NCBI RefSeq assembly: GCF_000143415.4
Contig: NW_003314268.1
Span: forward strand, 2,677,972-2,741,971
Direction of reading: 5' to 3'
From: Selaginella moellendorffii
Taxonomy: Eukaryota > Streptophyta > Lycopodiopsida > Selaginellales > Selaginellaceae
Length of the DNA: 64,000 nt
The first letter of the stretch is position 1; every line of letters starts with the position of its first letter. The position numbers and the translations under genes are program-made. Below the pieces are notes generated by a model. The model did not search any database. It had not been told where the DNA came from and saw only the letters and a list, made by a program, of their open reading frames with translations. Shown piece after piece: positions 1-10,089 of the stretch.

Positions 1-532
1 CCGTGAGCGCTCAAAGGGGGAATCTCTTGCAGGCCGGGAAGATCTTCTCCACGTTGCCTGATCAGAGCATTGTGTCGTGCGTACAGAATGGCCATGAGCG
101 AAAAATCCGCTGAGTTTTGTGGCACCATGGAGCTTCCCACCGTGATTGCAAGTCAGGAGAATCGCCTGGAAACTTATCTCGTTTCTCGCCTCGCCCTCCA
201 TCGCCGTGTGGCCTAGTACAGCATTTCTCCAAATGTGATTCACTTCCAGACGATGGCAGATGTGCTGGGACGAGCCGGGCTGGTTGCCGAGGCCGAAGGT
301 TTGCTGCTGGTGATGCCCTTCCAGCCGCATTTCCTCGCATGCGGTTTTAGGTTTTAGCGCTTGCAAAGTTCATGGTAGCGGCAACAACATCGATGCTGCA
401 GCTCGTGCCGCAGAGAAAATCTTGGAGATAGAACCAGGGGACTCGGCGCTGTACGTGCTCATGTCGAATCTGCAAAAGCAGGATTCCACAGAAAGCTTGC
501 CTTCCAACGTTCATGCGTGGCCTTGCAACAGC
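1..532 (+). pseudogene. PPR (PLS class) pseudogene, 3' part, copy P1
   Basis: C-terminal half of a pentatricopeptide repeat gene entering from outside the window. Recognisable blocks are the GNLLQAGKIFSTLPDQ repeat near the left edge, the NGHERK block, the DGRCAGTSRAG stretch read in a wrong frame, and an E-type tail at about 362-520 (AAARAAEKILEIEPGDSALYVLMSN). Several indels put these in different frames, and a deletion joins positions near 216. PPR proteins normally bind organellar RNA, but this copy cannot make one. The inverted paralogue is at 34440-36271, and this copy shows the empty site (around 214-219) of a solo LTR present there. Confidence 0.8.
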
Positions 533-619
533 TCGGTTTTTCAAGATCTGGGACAGCACAATGCACAAGAAGAGGAAAAAATAAGAAACATAAACATAAA
601 ATTTGACCATTAGCTTGTG

Positions 620-1035
620 CACAAGCGTAACTTTAAGAAGATTTAATTAGTAACAGAAAAGTAATTATAAAATAGTTTTAAATTTACCACTTTCATTGAT
701 GCTCTCCCATGCTGACCACTTTCTGGTCTTGAGGGTCTTGTTGCTGATCACTACTGCTGCATGATCAATCTGTTTGGGTGTGCTAGATTGCCCAAGAGAT
801 TGTCAAGAACGATGTGGCATTTACCACTTTTCTTGGAGTCCGTGGTTGTCAATTTTTAACACTTGATAGTGCAAGATTGCCGAAGAGAATGACCGTGTAT
901 GTCCTGATCTGCAAATGTAAGCTCTGTTACCTCCAATGACCAGAATCTTCATTGAAGAGATCTGCAAAAGCTACAACAGACAAGGATGGCTCAAATATAG
1001 TCATACATGCCTACACCTGGATGAGTGAGGTGGCA
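620..1035. other. non-coding spacer after PPR copy P1
   Basis: No credible gene. The first 200 bases resemble the spacer after the PPR copies at 11.8-12.3 and 58.4-58.9 kb, including the stretch around TCTGTTTGGGTG and CCCAAGAGATTGTCAA, so it is duplicated 3' flanking DNA. Confidence 0.6.
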
Positions 1036-1039
1036 CTAC

Positions 1040-1346
1040 TGCCACCTAGGATCATGTCATAGAGAGCGTATATACTCGTATGCTCATTGTCCCACCCTTG
1101 AACACAGCCAAGAATGTCAAGAACAAACCGGTTGTGATGTTGGTGTTGGTGGAATCGTCGCTGATGTACGTCCCTTTGGCTCTTCCCACAATCTGGGAGT
1201 CATGCGAGGGAGAACATCTTCAATGACAAGCACCACTCCAAAATAACCATTCTGGGGGTCTGCGACCAAAACCACCATGGAATTTGATTTGAGTTGCATG
1301 AGAAAAACCAACTGAGCGCCATAGGATTTCTGGTTAATCAATAATA
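1040..1346 (-). pseudogene. dirigent-like protein fragment, copy 1
   Basis: On the minus strand an FGVVLVIEDVLPRM stretch is followed, in another frame, by a segment equivalent to SQIVGRAKGTY and a hydrophobic TGLFLTFLAVF block seen more clearly in the inverted copy at 34020. This order (FG..FV.DD.L, then S..VGRA.G.Y, then a hydrophobic strand and FKDG) matches the dirigent family of plant secreted proteins that steer phenoxy-radical coupling in lignan formation. Only about 90 residues survive with a frameshift and no signal peptide, so this is a pseudogene fragment. Family call is from motif reading, not a search. Confidence 0.6.
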
Positions 1347-1607
1347 TAGTTTAGATTCTAAAAATTAAAAAAAATAGATTATATCGATTCCTAAACTTTT
1401 GCACCCCGATTAAAAGTGAGGAAGGCAACAGGACCTTCCTGTGACTTACTCAAGCCCATAGAAGGGACTGAAGAGAAAGCCAGATAAATGACGTATTTGT
1501 TTTTCACTTGTTCTTATGTTTTGTCTCTTGCAGTGCCTGCAATCAAAGAGTAGCATCTAGACAAATTGGTTTCCAAGAAACGTACCTCGTCAAGTTCCCT
1601 GTCTCTC

Positions 1608-3195
1608 TCAGAGGTGGAAGAATTCACCAGGATACAGAAAGGCTCGTACCTGGTCGGCGTTTTCACCTGTCAGAGGAGGGTGCCCCGGAGCAGATGGCTC
1701 CACCTCCAAATCACTCTTGACCCGCTTGGGATCATTGGCTGTCAACTTCCAGACGAGGTTCTCGTCGCTCATGATCTGGGGGCTGTTCTCCACATCGCGC
1801 TTCCTGATCGATTCAGCTTCGTCAGTCCATATTGTCAGCTCAAGTGCAGAGACTACTAACCTGTGGGAAAAAGGCCGGATGCGGGGCTCCATCATGATGA
1901 ACTTCTGCATTTGTTTCTCCATCTCAGCCCGCTTCTTTGCCAGTGCTGCGACATCTCCAGGATCGAACACGGTGCCAGAACGATCCGCCACCTTTCGTCC
2001 TTGTTCCCGTCCATGAAACTGCTCTGGAACCCCGTCGCGTCGAGATGATAGGCGCACTGGGAGCTCGTTTGCAGCCATTTTCTCGCCTGCTGGATGATGA
2101 GAGTAGCCACCAGTCGAGAAGAGTGGATCATCCTCCGGAGTGGCTGAGAACAGCCTTGGCTTGTCGTCAACTTCATGCGCAGGAAAGACGACGAGAGGAT
2201 CCTCCATCATGACGTTTCCGCACTGGATCAGCAGCACGAAAGAGTGGATCCACTGCGAGCTTGTTTCCGGACGCAGACTTGTGGCGAGCACCAGCGGGAA
2301 GAGCAGACGGTCGTAGTCGCCTTGGTGGCCTCGGGAGCTCGTGAATTCGGGGATCAGCAGCTGCCTTCTTCCTACCGGCATTCAACTGCGAAGATGGTCG
2401 AGGCAATACTTTGGTCAGGGGAACATTAATGAGGTGCTCCTGGTGGCTGCTGCTGCTGCGGCTGTTGCCACTGCCAGGCTGATGGCCATACTCCACCAAG
2501 ATGTCATCGTGCACCTTGTTCCTTCTCCGCTTCAAGAGTATTCAGACTCCAGTGACGACGGCTACCAGCGCGAGCAGGAGCATAACGATGCCTGCCGCGA
2601 GCACACCAGGTGATGCCACGAATGCTGCTGCTGCTGAAGATGGTGCTGACGACGCAGTAGGCGGAGAGGTGCCCAAGCCAAGGGGCCTTGTTATGGTCGA
2701 AGGGCGGCGATGGCGGCCTTGGGTTCCACGTTATGCTCGAAGGTGGTGGCGATGGCGGCCCGGCCATCCTTGGTCGCCAGGTTACAGTGTCGGCCTTGTT
2801 GGGCGCTGAAGAAAAAGGTGGTGGCCCTGTAACATCTCCATCACCAGCTCGTCGATGTCCATGGTGTCTCTTTGTGGGCGGATGGCTCGGTGGTGGATGT
2901 CCAGCTCCATGATGTTCTGGAGAACTCGCTGGTGGATGTCCATCTCCATGATGCTCAGGACTCGCTGGTGGCATTGCCGGTGAGTGGTGTCCCTCTGTGG
3001 CACAGAAAGTATCCGGCTACCATCGCTTGCACAGACGCCTCCTCCACATCCTGATCACTGACCAGTGGTGAATGACTGCTGGCACCGGTGGAGTGGTGGC
3101 GGAGATGAAGTTGTCGGCGCCCTCTTTGGCGATGGTTTGGGCGGCGGCGTCCTCCTCGCGTGCTCCCGGTGAGGCGGCGGGGGCGGTGGCGTCAT
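1608..3195 (-). pseudogene. proline-rich membrane protein (PRM) pseudogene, copy 1
   Basis: Damaged copy of the 535-residue PRM gene that is intact at 12584-14191. The start (MTPPPPPPH) is at 3195 and the shared end (FHL stop) at 1608. The tail from about 2381 to 1608 is open for 257 codons, but the proline-rich part is scattered over three frames and the transmembrane segment carries a TGA in place of TGG (near 2549), a change also present in copy 4. The coiled-coil gene at 3320 starts 125 bp away on the opposite strand, so the two shared a divergent promoter. Confidence 0.8.
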
Positions 3196-3319
3196 AGTCA
3201 GAGATCAAGCTTACCAGAGAAAGTCGCAGTATTTCAGCTCAAGCTCGCTTCCTTTTTTAGGGCATTTAAGTTTCTACGAAAGGCTAGGTTAGCCGGCGGG
3301 ATTAGGGCATTAGGGGGCG

Positions 3320-4561
3320 ATGGGGTACAAGAACAAGGAGAAGCAGAAGAGACCGCAGCCGCCGGCACCTCCGACGCGTCCACCGGTTAGCCCTGTGTCT
3401 CTGACCATCCTCTACTACGAGCTTCGCAAGGACTGGCCGGTGCCCCCGAGTCGAAGATGGACGATCTATGCAACGACAATGGTTTCGTGGCTGACGTGGA
3501 CGCGTGGCTCAACACCCTAGGTCTCTCGGAAGAGGTTGGCGTGGAGCGAAACCTTCATCCTCATGGTAAGGGAGGCTGGGCCGTGCGTTAAGTTCATAGA
3601 ACAGGGCTGCTTTGTTGCGTACTGCCCTAATGCCAATAGCAAAGATCACACTGGATTGCTGTACCGGCAGGCGCTGCGTTTCCAGAACTATGCGAAGGCC
3701 ATGTTGCTCGCGGAAGAGGCAGCGCAGGCAGTGCAAGAAAGGCAAGATGAAGGGGGAGGCAGCGGTAGAGGTGGCGGCACAGGCAGCGCAGGTGGAGGAG
3801 GAGAAGAAAGGGAAGATGAAGGAGGCAGCGGTAGAGATGGCAGCTGAGTCTAGTGGTAGCAAGTTTGTGACAACACTCGTATTCCAAAGCAGCAATCTTC
3901 ACGTCCAAAGCAGCAATCTTCACATTCAAAGCAGTGATCTAACTTGGTGCAGCGGGAGCAGATTGCTGCTTCGGATGTGAAGATCGCTGCTTGGGAAGAC
4001 GAGAAGTCGGTGCAGCGGGAGCAGATCACTGCTTTGATAGAGGAGAACTTGGAGCAGCGGCAGCAGATCGCTGACTTGAAAGATCAGATCACTTCACTAA
4101 ACCGGGAGAAGGCTTCGATGCGGTCGACCTTGAGTTCGCTCAAAGCCCTGTTCAAGAGGAAGCTACTGGAGTCATTCAGAGTGAAAGTCGCGCGCATGTT
4201 CCCAGAAGCAGTCTGGAACGGGAGCGTCCCTGAGATTCGATGGTGGCGTACCTTCATCCAAGACCCCAGGAGCATTGCAGCTCTCTCTTCGGCATCGGGA
4301 ATCGCTTTTGACATGCCCGACGCTTGCACTGACGAGCTACGACCACGGCTCAGCTCAATCCAGCAAGCGGGAGGAGTGGCTGCACATGTCATCACCGAAG
4401 AACCCGAGGTCTATGCCACTCTGGTCTGTCAGTACGCTGGCGCTTCGCTGGAGAGGATGAAGAAGATCTATCGGCTGGTCTTCGGGCGTGACGCTGCCCA
4501 GGATGCCTTTGGGGACGTGGGGTGCTGCAAGTGTCCAGTCCATTGTCCGGAGGTGGAGTAA
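3320..4561 (+). pseudogene. coiled-coil protein of unknown function, broken copy 1
   Basis: Starts MGYKNKEKQKRPQPPAPP at 3320. The likely path continues through PESKMDDLCNDNGF and DVDAWLNTLGLSEE (about 3440-3535), then GPCVKFIEQGCFVAYCPNA (3571-3628), an Ala/Gln/Lys helix, heptad-like REQI/VKIAA repeats (3944-4130) and a globular end (3944-4561). At least two frame changes are needed, one of them shared with copy 2, and about 70 bp inside the coiled coil is inverted. The end has a GTAAGT donor at 4558 and an acceptor at 4608 (51-nt intron); splicing adds one Ala and stops. I do not recognise the family. Divergently placed from PRM copy 1. Confidence 0.6.
3880..3946. repeat. local inversion inside coiled-coil repeat
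   Basis: Read on the minus strand this stretch encodes NVKIAALDVKIAALE, the same repeat unit that the gene encodes on the plus strand from 3961 on. It is therefore an inverted piece of the gene's own repeat. The same inversion is present in copy 2 at about 31385-31450. Confidence 0.75.
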
Positions 4562-4609
4562 GTATATCTTCCTCTGCAAAAGTTCTATTGGTTGTTTCTC
4601 TTATGCAGG

Positions 4610-5030
4610 GCGTAAAAACGGGGCAGTCTCCTTCCAGAAGACAAGCCAAGGATTTTGTTTGCCTCTTTTATTTTGTTTCTTGTCTTTTCTTTTGTTTTCG
4701 CATACAACGTCTCAAGCTCAAAGGCTCCTTCCAGAAGATAAAGAACGAGTAGATAGAAGCAATATTACATACCCGACCTGTATTTGGCTTTTATCCAAAA
4801 TAGTAAATGCGGCTTCCATAAGTATGGGGTATTTGCAAAGCTCTGGGATGCTTTTACAAGTTTTGTTAACCAAATACAGGTTATTTGCTGCATTGTATGG
4901 ATGCTGGTTCCAGTCGCATTGTCTCCGAGTCTTGGCGATTTTGTGGAACTTAATGATCCTCATTTGAAGGGCTGGAGAGATTTTATGAGCATTATAGAAA
5001 AAGAAGAAAATTTCAAACGCGGAACCAAAA
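4610..5030. other. spacer between coiled-coil gene and PPR copy P2
   Basis: No gene seen. It is repeated inverted at 30300-30720. Near 4990-5030 it holds TTATAGAAAAAGAAGAAAAT, which resembles sequence upstream of the pep1 promoters (for example 50945-50985), so a pep1 promoter fragment seems to be fused to the PPR remnant here. Confidence 0.5.
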
Positions 5031-5032
5031 TA

Positions 5033-5866
5033 TCATATTGGCCAACTCCAACCACGGCCACCTCGAAGAAGCCATGAAGATGTTTGCATGGATGCCACAG
5101 AGCGATCTCGTCGCTTAGACGGCAATGGTGGCGGCAATTGCTTTGCACGGGATCTTGAGTCTTGTTGGACCAAATGCCACAGCACGATAGCGTCGCGTGA
5201 AACACGCTTAGATCCAGAGCAATTGCCCTCGTCCAAGCGCGGGAGCTGAGAGACACAGCGAGCTGGATTGCCGCTCAAAGGGGGAATCTCTTGCAGGCCG
5301 GGAAGATCTTATCCACGTTGCCTGATCAGAGCATTGTGTCGTGGAACGCGATGATCCCTGGTTGCGCACAGAATGGCCATGAGCGAAAAGCCGCTGAGTT
5401 TTTTGGCAGCATGGAGCTTCCCACCGTGATTACAAGTCAGGAGAATCGCCTGGAAACTTATCTCGTTTCTCGCCTCGCCCTCCATCGCCGTGTGGCACTC
5501 GACTACTTTCGATATGGTGGCCTAGTACAGCATTTCTCCAAAAGTGAGTCACTTCCAGGCGATGGCAGATGTGCTGGGACGAGCCGGGCTGGTTGCCGAG
5601 GCCGAAGGTCTGCTGCTGGTGATGCCCTTCCAGCCGCATTTCCTCGCGTGGAAGAGCTTGATCAGCGCTTGCAAAGTTCATGGTAGCGGCAAGAACATCG
5701 ATGCGGCAGCTCGTGCCGCAGAGAAACTCTTGGAGATGGAATTGGCGCTCTACGTGCTCATGTCGAATCCGCAAAAGCAGGATTCAAGGTTGCCTTCCAA
5801 CGTTCAAGTGCGGCCTTCTAGGTTTTTCAAGATTTGCACGCTGCACCCTAGGAAGAAAAAAACATA
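5033..5866 (+). pseudogene. PPR pseudogene, copy P2
   Basis: Begins inside the gene at the HGHLEEAMKMF repeat and runs through DLVA-stop-TAMVAA, the GNLLQAGKI repeat, SIVSWNAMIPGCAQNGHERKAAEFFGSM-type repeat, SESHFQAMADVLGRAGL, FLAWKSLISACKVHGSGKN and an E-type tail (to about 5866). It has the TAG at 5116 shared by every PPR copy here, a TGA at 5194, and frameshifts near 5410-5545. Its inverted paralogue is at 29510-30340. Confidence 0.85.
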
Positions 5867-6149
5867 AACACAAAATTTGAAATTCGTTCATTAGCTTGTG
5901 GGAAGAATTGCGATTACTGCAATTTCGGTTAACTTTCTAGCATCTAAAAATGTAACATAATACAAACAGAAAAATAATTATTAATTAATTAATTTTAAAT
6001 GGATAAATGAAGCATAAACCATTTTCTGATCCCATTGCTGATCACTACTGATGCATGAATCTATTTGGGCATGTTAGATTACTCAATAGATTGTCAAAAG
6101 CCTACCAATGTAGCATTTATTTATATGCTTTAGAGTTCTTATCTTCCAT

Positions 6150-6690
6150 AAATCAAACTTTCAAATAGTTTAATTATGTGCAGATTATTTACCACAGAAA
6201 GTATTGTGATAATAATAAGATTCCCTATTATGGTCAACTTGATCTGACTAAAGAAAAATCACTATTTAATTAAAAAAATTTGGTAGATATTCAAAATTAG
6301 GTGATTCATATGATTTAATGGGATTTTATATCAAAATAAAGTTATAATAAATATATACAAATTGTGGAAAAAAACAAATCAATTGATAAACTTCTTTATT
6401 AAAATAGTTTTTTGGCTATGCAGAATATCAACAATTTGCATAAAAAGTATTTTTTGTCAACTTATTGACTATACAAGAATGATGCATAAAGTGTATGTAT
6501 ATAGAAAAACACAAATCACATGAAAGTATTTTTTGGTGAACAAAATAAAGATTATTTTACTATTAGGATTTAGACAATTTAGTAACTATAATATATGGTG
6601 AAATTTACAAATAATAATTTGTTGACTCTTGATGTAATTTTTGGAACTAAAAACTATAGAGTAAAGTTTTCATTTATTTTAAAGTGAATA
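6150..6690 (+). mobile_element. MULE-type transposase remnant, fragment 1
   Basis: AT-rich stretch. At 6601-6687 an open 28-codon piece reads KFTNNNLLTLDVIFGTKNYR and ends at TGA. The LD-x-FGT-N-Y pattern is the region around the first catalytic Asp of MULE/FAR1-type transposases; here the second residue is DV rather than DA. 6230-6480 resembles 45.93-46.13 kb. The rest of 5880-6870 shows no gene. Confidence 0.5.
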
Positions 6691-6870
6691 ATTTTTGATA
6701 ATTTATAGTTCCTATTGTACACCATGTTTATTTCTTATTATCATAAAAAAATGGTATTTTAGTTATATGGGATAATGAGAGATGAGAGAATATATGAAAA
6801 ATTAAATAATAACTTTTAATAATTAAGTTTTAAAACATATACCAGATTGGAATGAATGATAATTTAACAT

Positions 6871-6921
6871 TGTGAGTGCTTGGAATATGAAAAGGAAATA
6901 CAGTGAATGTGTATATCAATT
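6871..6921 (-). repeat. gypsy LTR end fragment
   Basis: About 50 bp starting TGTGAGTGCTTGG matches the end of the LTR at 19850-20023. It now provides the ATG from which the PPR remnant reads, so it is a breakpoint scar and not a functional promoter. Confidence 0.6.
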
Positions 6922-8131
6922 ACCTCACAAATCTTCTCATCCAACTCTATGGAAGGTGCAAGAGCACAGATTGAGCATCTGTTTGATCAGATGCCACAAA
7001 GGGATATTTCTGCATGGATGATTTTTATAACAGCTTGTGAAAACCGTGGAAACTTGGAGGAATGCCGATCATTGTTTGATCAGGTTCCAGAATGGGATGT
7101 AAATTTCTGGAACTCTCTACTTACAGTATATACCCACAACGGGCATATGGATCAAGCAAGGCAGATCTTTGATGGAATGGTAGAACACAACATAGTTTCT
7201 TGGGCTGTTATGGTTACTGCGTATGCAAGAAAAGGTGTTGTTAACGAAATTTGTTTATGAGAATCCCCGAAACCAACAAGCTGGGATGAACTGTTCTTGT
7301 CACTGCATATGCCCAGCTTGAGCATAATAAAAAAGCCAAGGAGCTTTTCAGTAAAATGCCACACCACGACTTAAATCTCGTGGAACGCAATGCTAGCGGT
7401 AACGTCCAGCCTAAGAAGCAAGGTCTCTGTTTGATGCCATGCCACAGAAGAACGTTGCATCGCGGTCGACAATATAACAGCACTGGCCGAGAGATACCAG
7501 CTCGAAGAAGCTCGCATTCACCTCCCCGACGACGTGGTGTGGACTGACATGATCTTGGCCTACTCCAACCACGGCCACCTCGAAGAAGCCATGAAGATGT
7601 TTGCACGGATGCCACAGCGCGATCTCGTCGCTTAGACGGCAATGGTGGCGGCAATTGCTTTGCACGGGAGGTTGATGGATGGCATCTTGTTCGACCAAAT
7701 GTCCCAGCATGATATCGTCGCGTGAAACACGATGCTGGGAGCTTACATCCAGAGCAATTGCCCTCGTCCAGCGCGGGAGCTCTTCGCGACCATGATGGTG
7801 AGAGACACAGCGAGCTGGATTGCCGCGAGCACTCAAAGGGGGAATCTCTTGCAGGCCGGGAAGATCTTCTCCACGTTGCCTGATCGGAGCATTGTGCCGT
7901 GGAACGCGATGATCCATGGCTGCGCACAGAATGGCCACGCTGAGTTTTTGACAGCATGGCGATGGAGAAACGAGATAAGTTTCCAGGCGATTCTCCTGAC
8001 TTGCGGAAGCTCCGAGTGGCACTCAACTACTTTCGATCTATGGTGGCCGAGTACAGCATTTCTCCATGTGATTCACTTCCAGGCGATGGCAGATGTGCTG
8101 GGACGAGCCGGGCTGGTTGCCGAGGCCGAAG
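6922..8131 (+). pseudogene. PPR pseudogene, copy P3, 5' part (interrupted by LTR element)
   Basis: PLS-type repeats: LFDQMPQRDISAW, LEECRSLFDQVPEWDVNFW, MDQARQIFDGMVEHNIVSW, DVVWTDMILAYSNHGHLEE, MKMFARMPQRDLVA and later GNLLQAGKIFSTLPDR. The reading frame is cut by a TGA at about 7284, the family-wide TAG at 7633, a TGA at 7724 and a deletion near 7940. The N-terminal part is missing and replaced by an LTR scrap. The LTR element begins exactly after CGAAG (8127-8131) in the codons that follow LVAEAE; the gene resumes at 11524. Confidence 0.85.
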
Positions 8132-8263
8132 TGTTGGAGCAGGAATCAAGGCGTCAAGGACACAGGAATCTGCAGCAGGAATCTAGGAAAGATTAAAGAA
8201 GATGAACGAGTATATAAGACTGTATACAACAAGCATTCAACAGCAGCTTTTCCCGTTCCATCA
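8132..8263 (+). repeat. 5' LTR, 132 bp, of element copy 1
   Basis: Starts TGTTGGAGCAGG and ends GTTCCATCA. It contains TATATAAG (about 8212-8219), a likely TATA box. About 10 of 132 positions differ from the 3' LTR, nearly all transitions. Confidence 0.9.
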
Positions 8264-8275
8264 TGGTATCAGAGA
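8264..8275 (+). other. primer binding site
   Basis: TGGTATCAGAGA directly after the LTR matches the TGGTATCAGAGC primer site used by many plant LTR elements (initiator methionine tRNA 3' end), with a mismatch at the last base. Confidence 0.85.
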
Positions 8276-8616
8276 ATTTTCTGTTCAGCAGGGCAGTGGG
8301 CTTGATGCAACGTAATGCAGATCATGAGAGCCATCACAGGCAAAGCTCTGCCTCAGTAGGGCTTCTTCCTATTCTTCCCCTGCACTCTGTCTCTGTAGAG
8401 ATTTTTTGATAGGCGGCAGCAAGCTGCATGGAACAGTGATAGGGTCAGGCAAGCAGTGTTCCAGTCTTGTGTGGATTTGCATGCAAGTCGTGCACAGCAG
8501 TCAAGATCTTGAGCAATGTTCAGGATAAGGCCGAACAGAATTTGGTGGAGCAAGAGGGTCCGATCAAGTTGATCTTGTTCTGCAGGCACTGTCAAGATTG
8601 ACACCTGTCGATTGAG

Positions 8617-9640
8617 ATGTCGACAGGTGATGGGCGCATCCTGACTATCGCGAGCAAAAGCGGACATACCCCGAGTCCAGGTGATGGTGTCCCTCGTGAA
8701 GGAGTCCACTTAGCAACCAGCAGGGATTTGGAAGGATTTCCCGTGGAAATTAGTGCTGCTCTGTGCGAGGCCTACCGTCGCTGGCAGGGAAATTGCGGAG
8801 ACTTTCTTTGCGAGCTGTCATCTGGCGGTGTTCTTCGCGCATATGATCCAGCTAAATACCGGGACTGGATACAGGAACTCGATTGGTTGGTTTGACAGCG
8901 CTGGTTTTTTCAGCCCGATCCAGCCATTCGATGGCCCTGGATCGCTCGACGATGTGGAGACGCTCCTTGGCAGTGGAAAAAGGAAGCTCGAGCTCTTCCA
9001 CCGACACGGCCGGGGCTTGTTCCACCGTGGAAGACGAGGGTGGCGAAGTGGAAGACGTGACTTCTAGCCGCAACAAGCTCTCCAATCTTGTCGTTTCCAG
9101 CGGCGGCAGGCTCGCGAAGCTCGAGGTTGGCGATCCAAAACTTGTCGACGTCAAAGCAGCGTTTCTAGCGGGGCTCGGGCGACTCTCGGCAGTGGCGACT
9201 CTCGGCAGTGGCCGATGTTACTTCGGTGTACAAAGTTCTTTACGACTGTCCTGGCAGTCAGGCTCGCCGAGAAGCGTTTGAGACGCTCAGTGCGAGGTGG
9301 GGATGTGAATTTGCATCAGGGTTGGTAGGGGTGTTCTCGAAACGAGCTTCTCAGTGTCATATGGTTTTGGACTCCACCTAGGGTGTGGGGATATATCTTA
9401 GTCCGGAGAGTCTGTCTCGTCTGAGTTGCAGAGGCACGGATATTGACGTCTTGCTGTGCCGTGCGATTCTTGGCAAAGCTGAGCTTGTGCGAGATACACC
9501 ACCAGTGGATGCTACTGAGGTCTTGCTGCAGCACAACAAACCGGAGACCTTCACCACAGATTGTCACAGAGATTGTCTTGATGATGGCTGGTCACACCCA
9601 AGCAGGGCATGGATTCCTTTTCCTATCTTTTTATTCTCAT
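8617..9640 (+). pseudogene. captured WWE-PARP (RCD1/SRO-like) gene piece
   Basis: Three successive open pieces. 8617-8895 reads EISAALCEAYRRWQGNC and then YRDWIQELDW, resembling the end of a WWE domain. 8883-9190 ends LVDVKAAFLAGLGRLSAV. 9388-9640 reads GVGIYLSPESLSRLSC followed by DVLLCRAILGKAELV, the pattern of the PARP-like fold of plant SRO proteins. The frames are separated by indels, including a 16-bp tandem repeat of GACTCTCGGCAGTGGC at about 9180-9211 that is absent from copy 2. SRO proteins are nuclear stress regulators that usually lack ADP-ribosyl transfer. Truncated, with no clear RST domain. Family call by motif memory only. Confidence 0.6.
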
Positions 9641-10089
9641 AGTTTGACCTTACAGCTTGGCATCGTCAACTACTTGTGGAAGGCCAAAGGATCTGATACA
9701 CATGCAAGGACTGTTGAACGAAGCTACAATGAAGGCTCTTTGGGAAACTAAGGTACCTCAATATTATTCAAGTTTGGTTTCAATGTTTGGAGATGATTTG
9801 TGGTGCAATAGTAGACGACTTCAACCGTCACTCCATTGTCTGTTGTGACTCGATCCATTGTGATCAGATCCACTCTTTCATTTCTTTCTCGAAGAATTTC
9901 GAAGAGCTCTAGCCATGTGAGCATAAGTCTTGGAGATGAAGATGCTGTCTCGGCAGAATTTCATACAATTCTGGCCACACATTGGACCCTCCATGGTCAA
10001 GACGAAATTGGGGAGAGCAAAGATGGCAGCATTTCATACAATTCTGGCCCCACATTGGAATCTCCTTCCAGATTTCTGCACCATACAAG

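Noticed and set aside
1717-2212. plus-strand frames across the PRM tail, repeated near 12693, 33302 and 59220
   Set aside because: They are complements of the conserved PRM tail and vary in length with each frameshift; PRM has the membrane span and the longer frame.
3612-3980. 122-codon frame in the coiled-coil gene
   Set aside because: It is another frame of the Ala/Lys/Gln-rich region and ends where the inverted repeat starts; the flanking conserved blocks lie in different frames.
7241-8026. 261-codon open frame antisense to PPR copy P3
   Set aside because: It is the complement of PPR repeats, rich in Arg, Ser and Cys, with no leader or domain. The matching antisense frame in P7 (54041-54667) differs in extent. 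Best explained as a GC-rich shadow.
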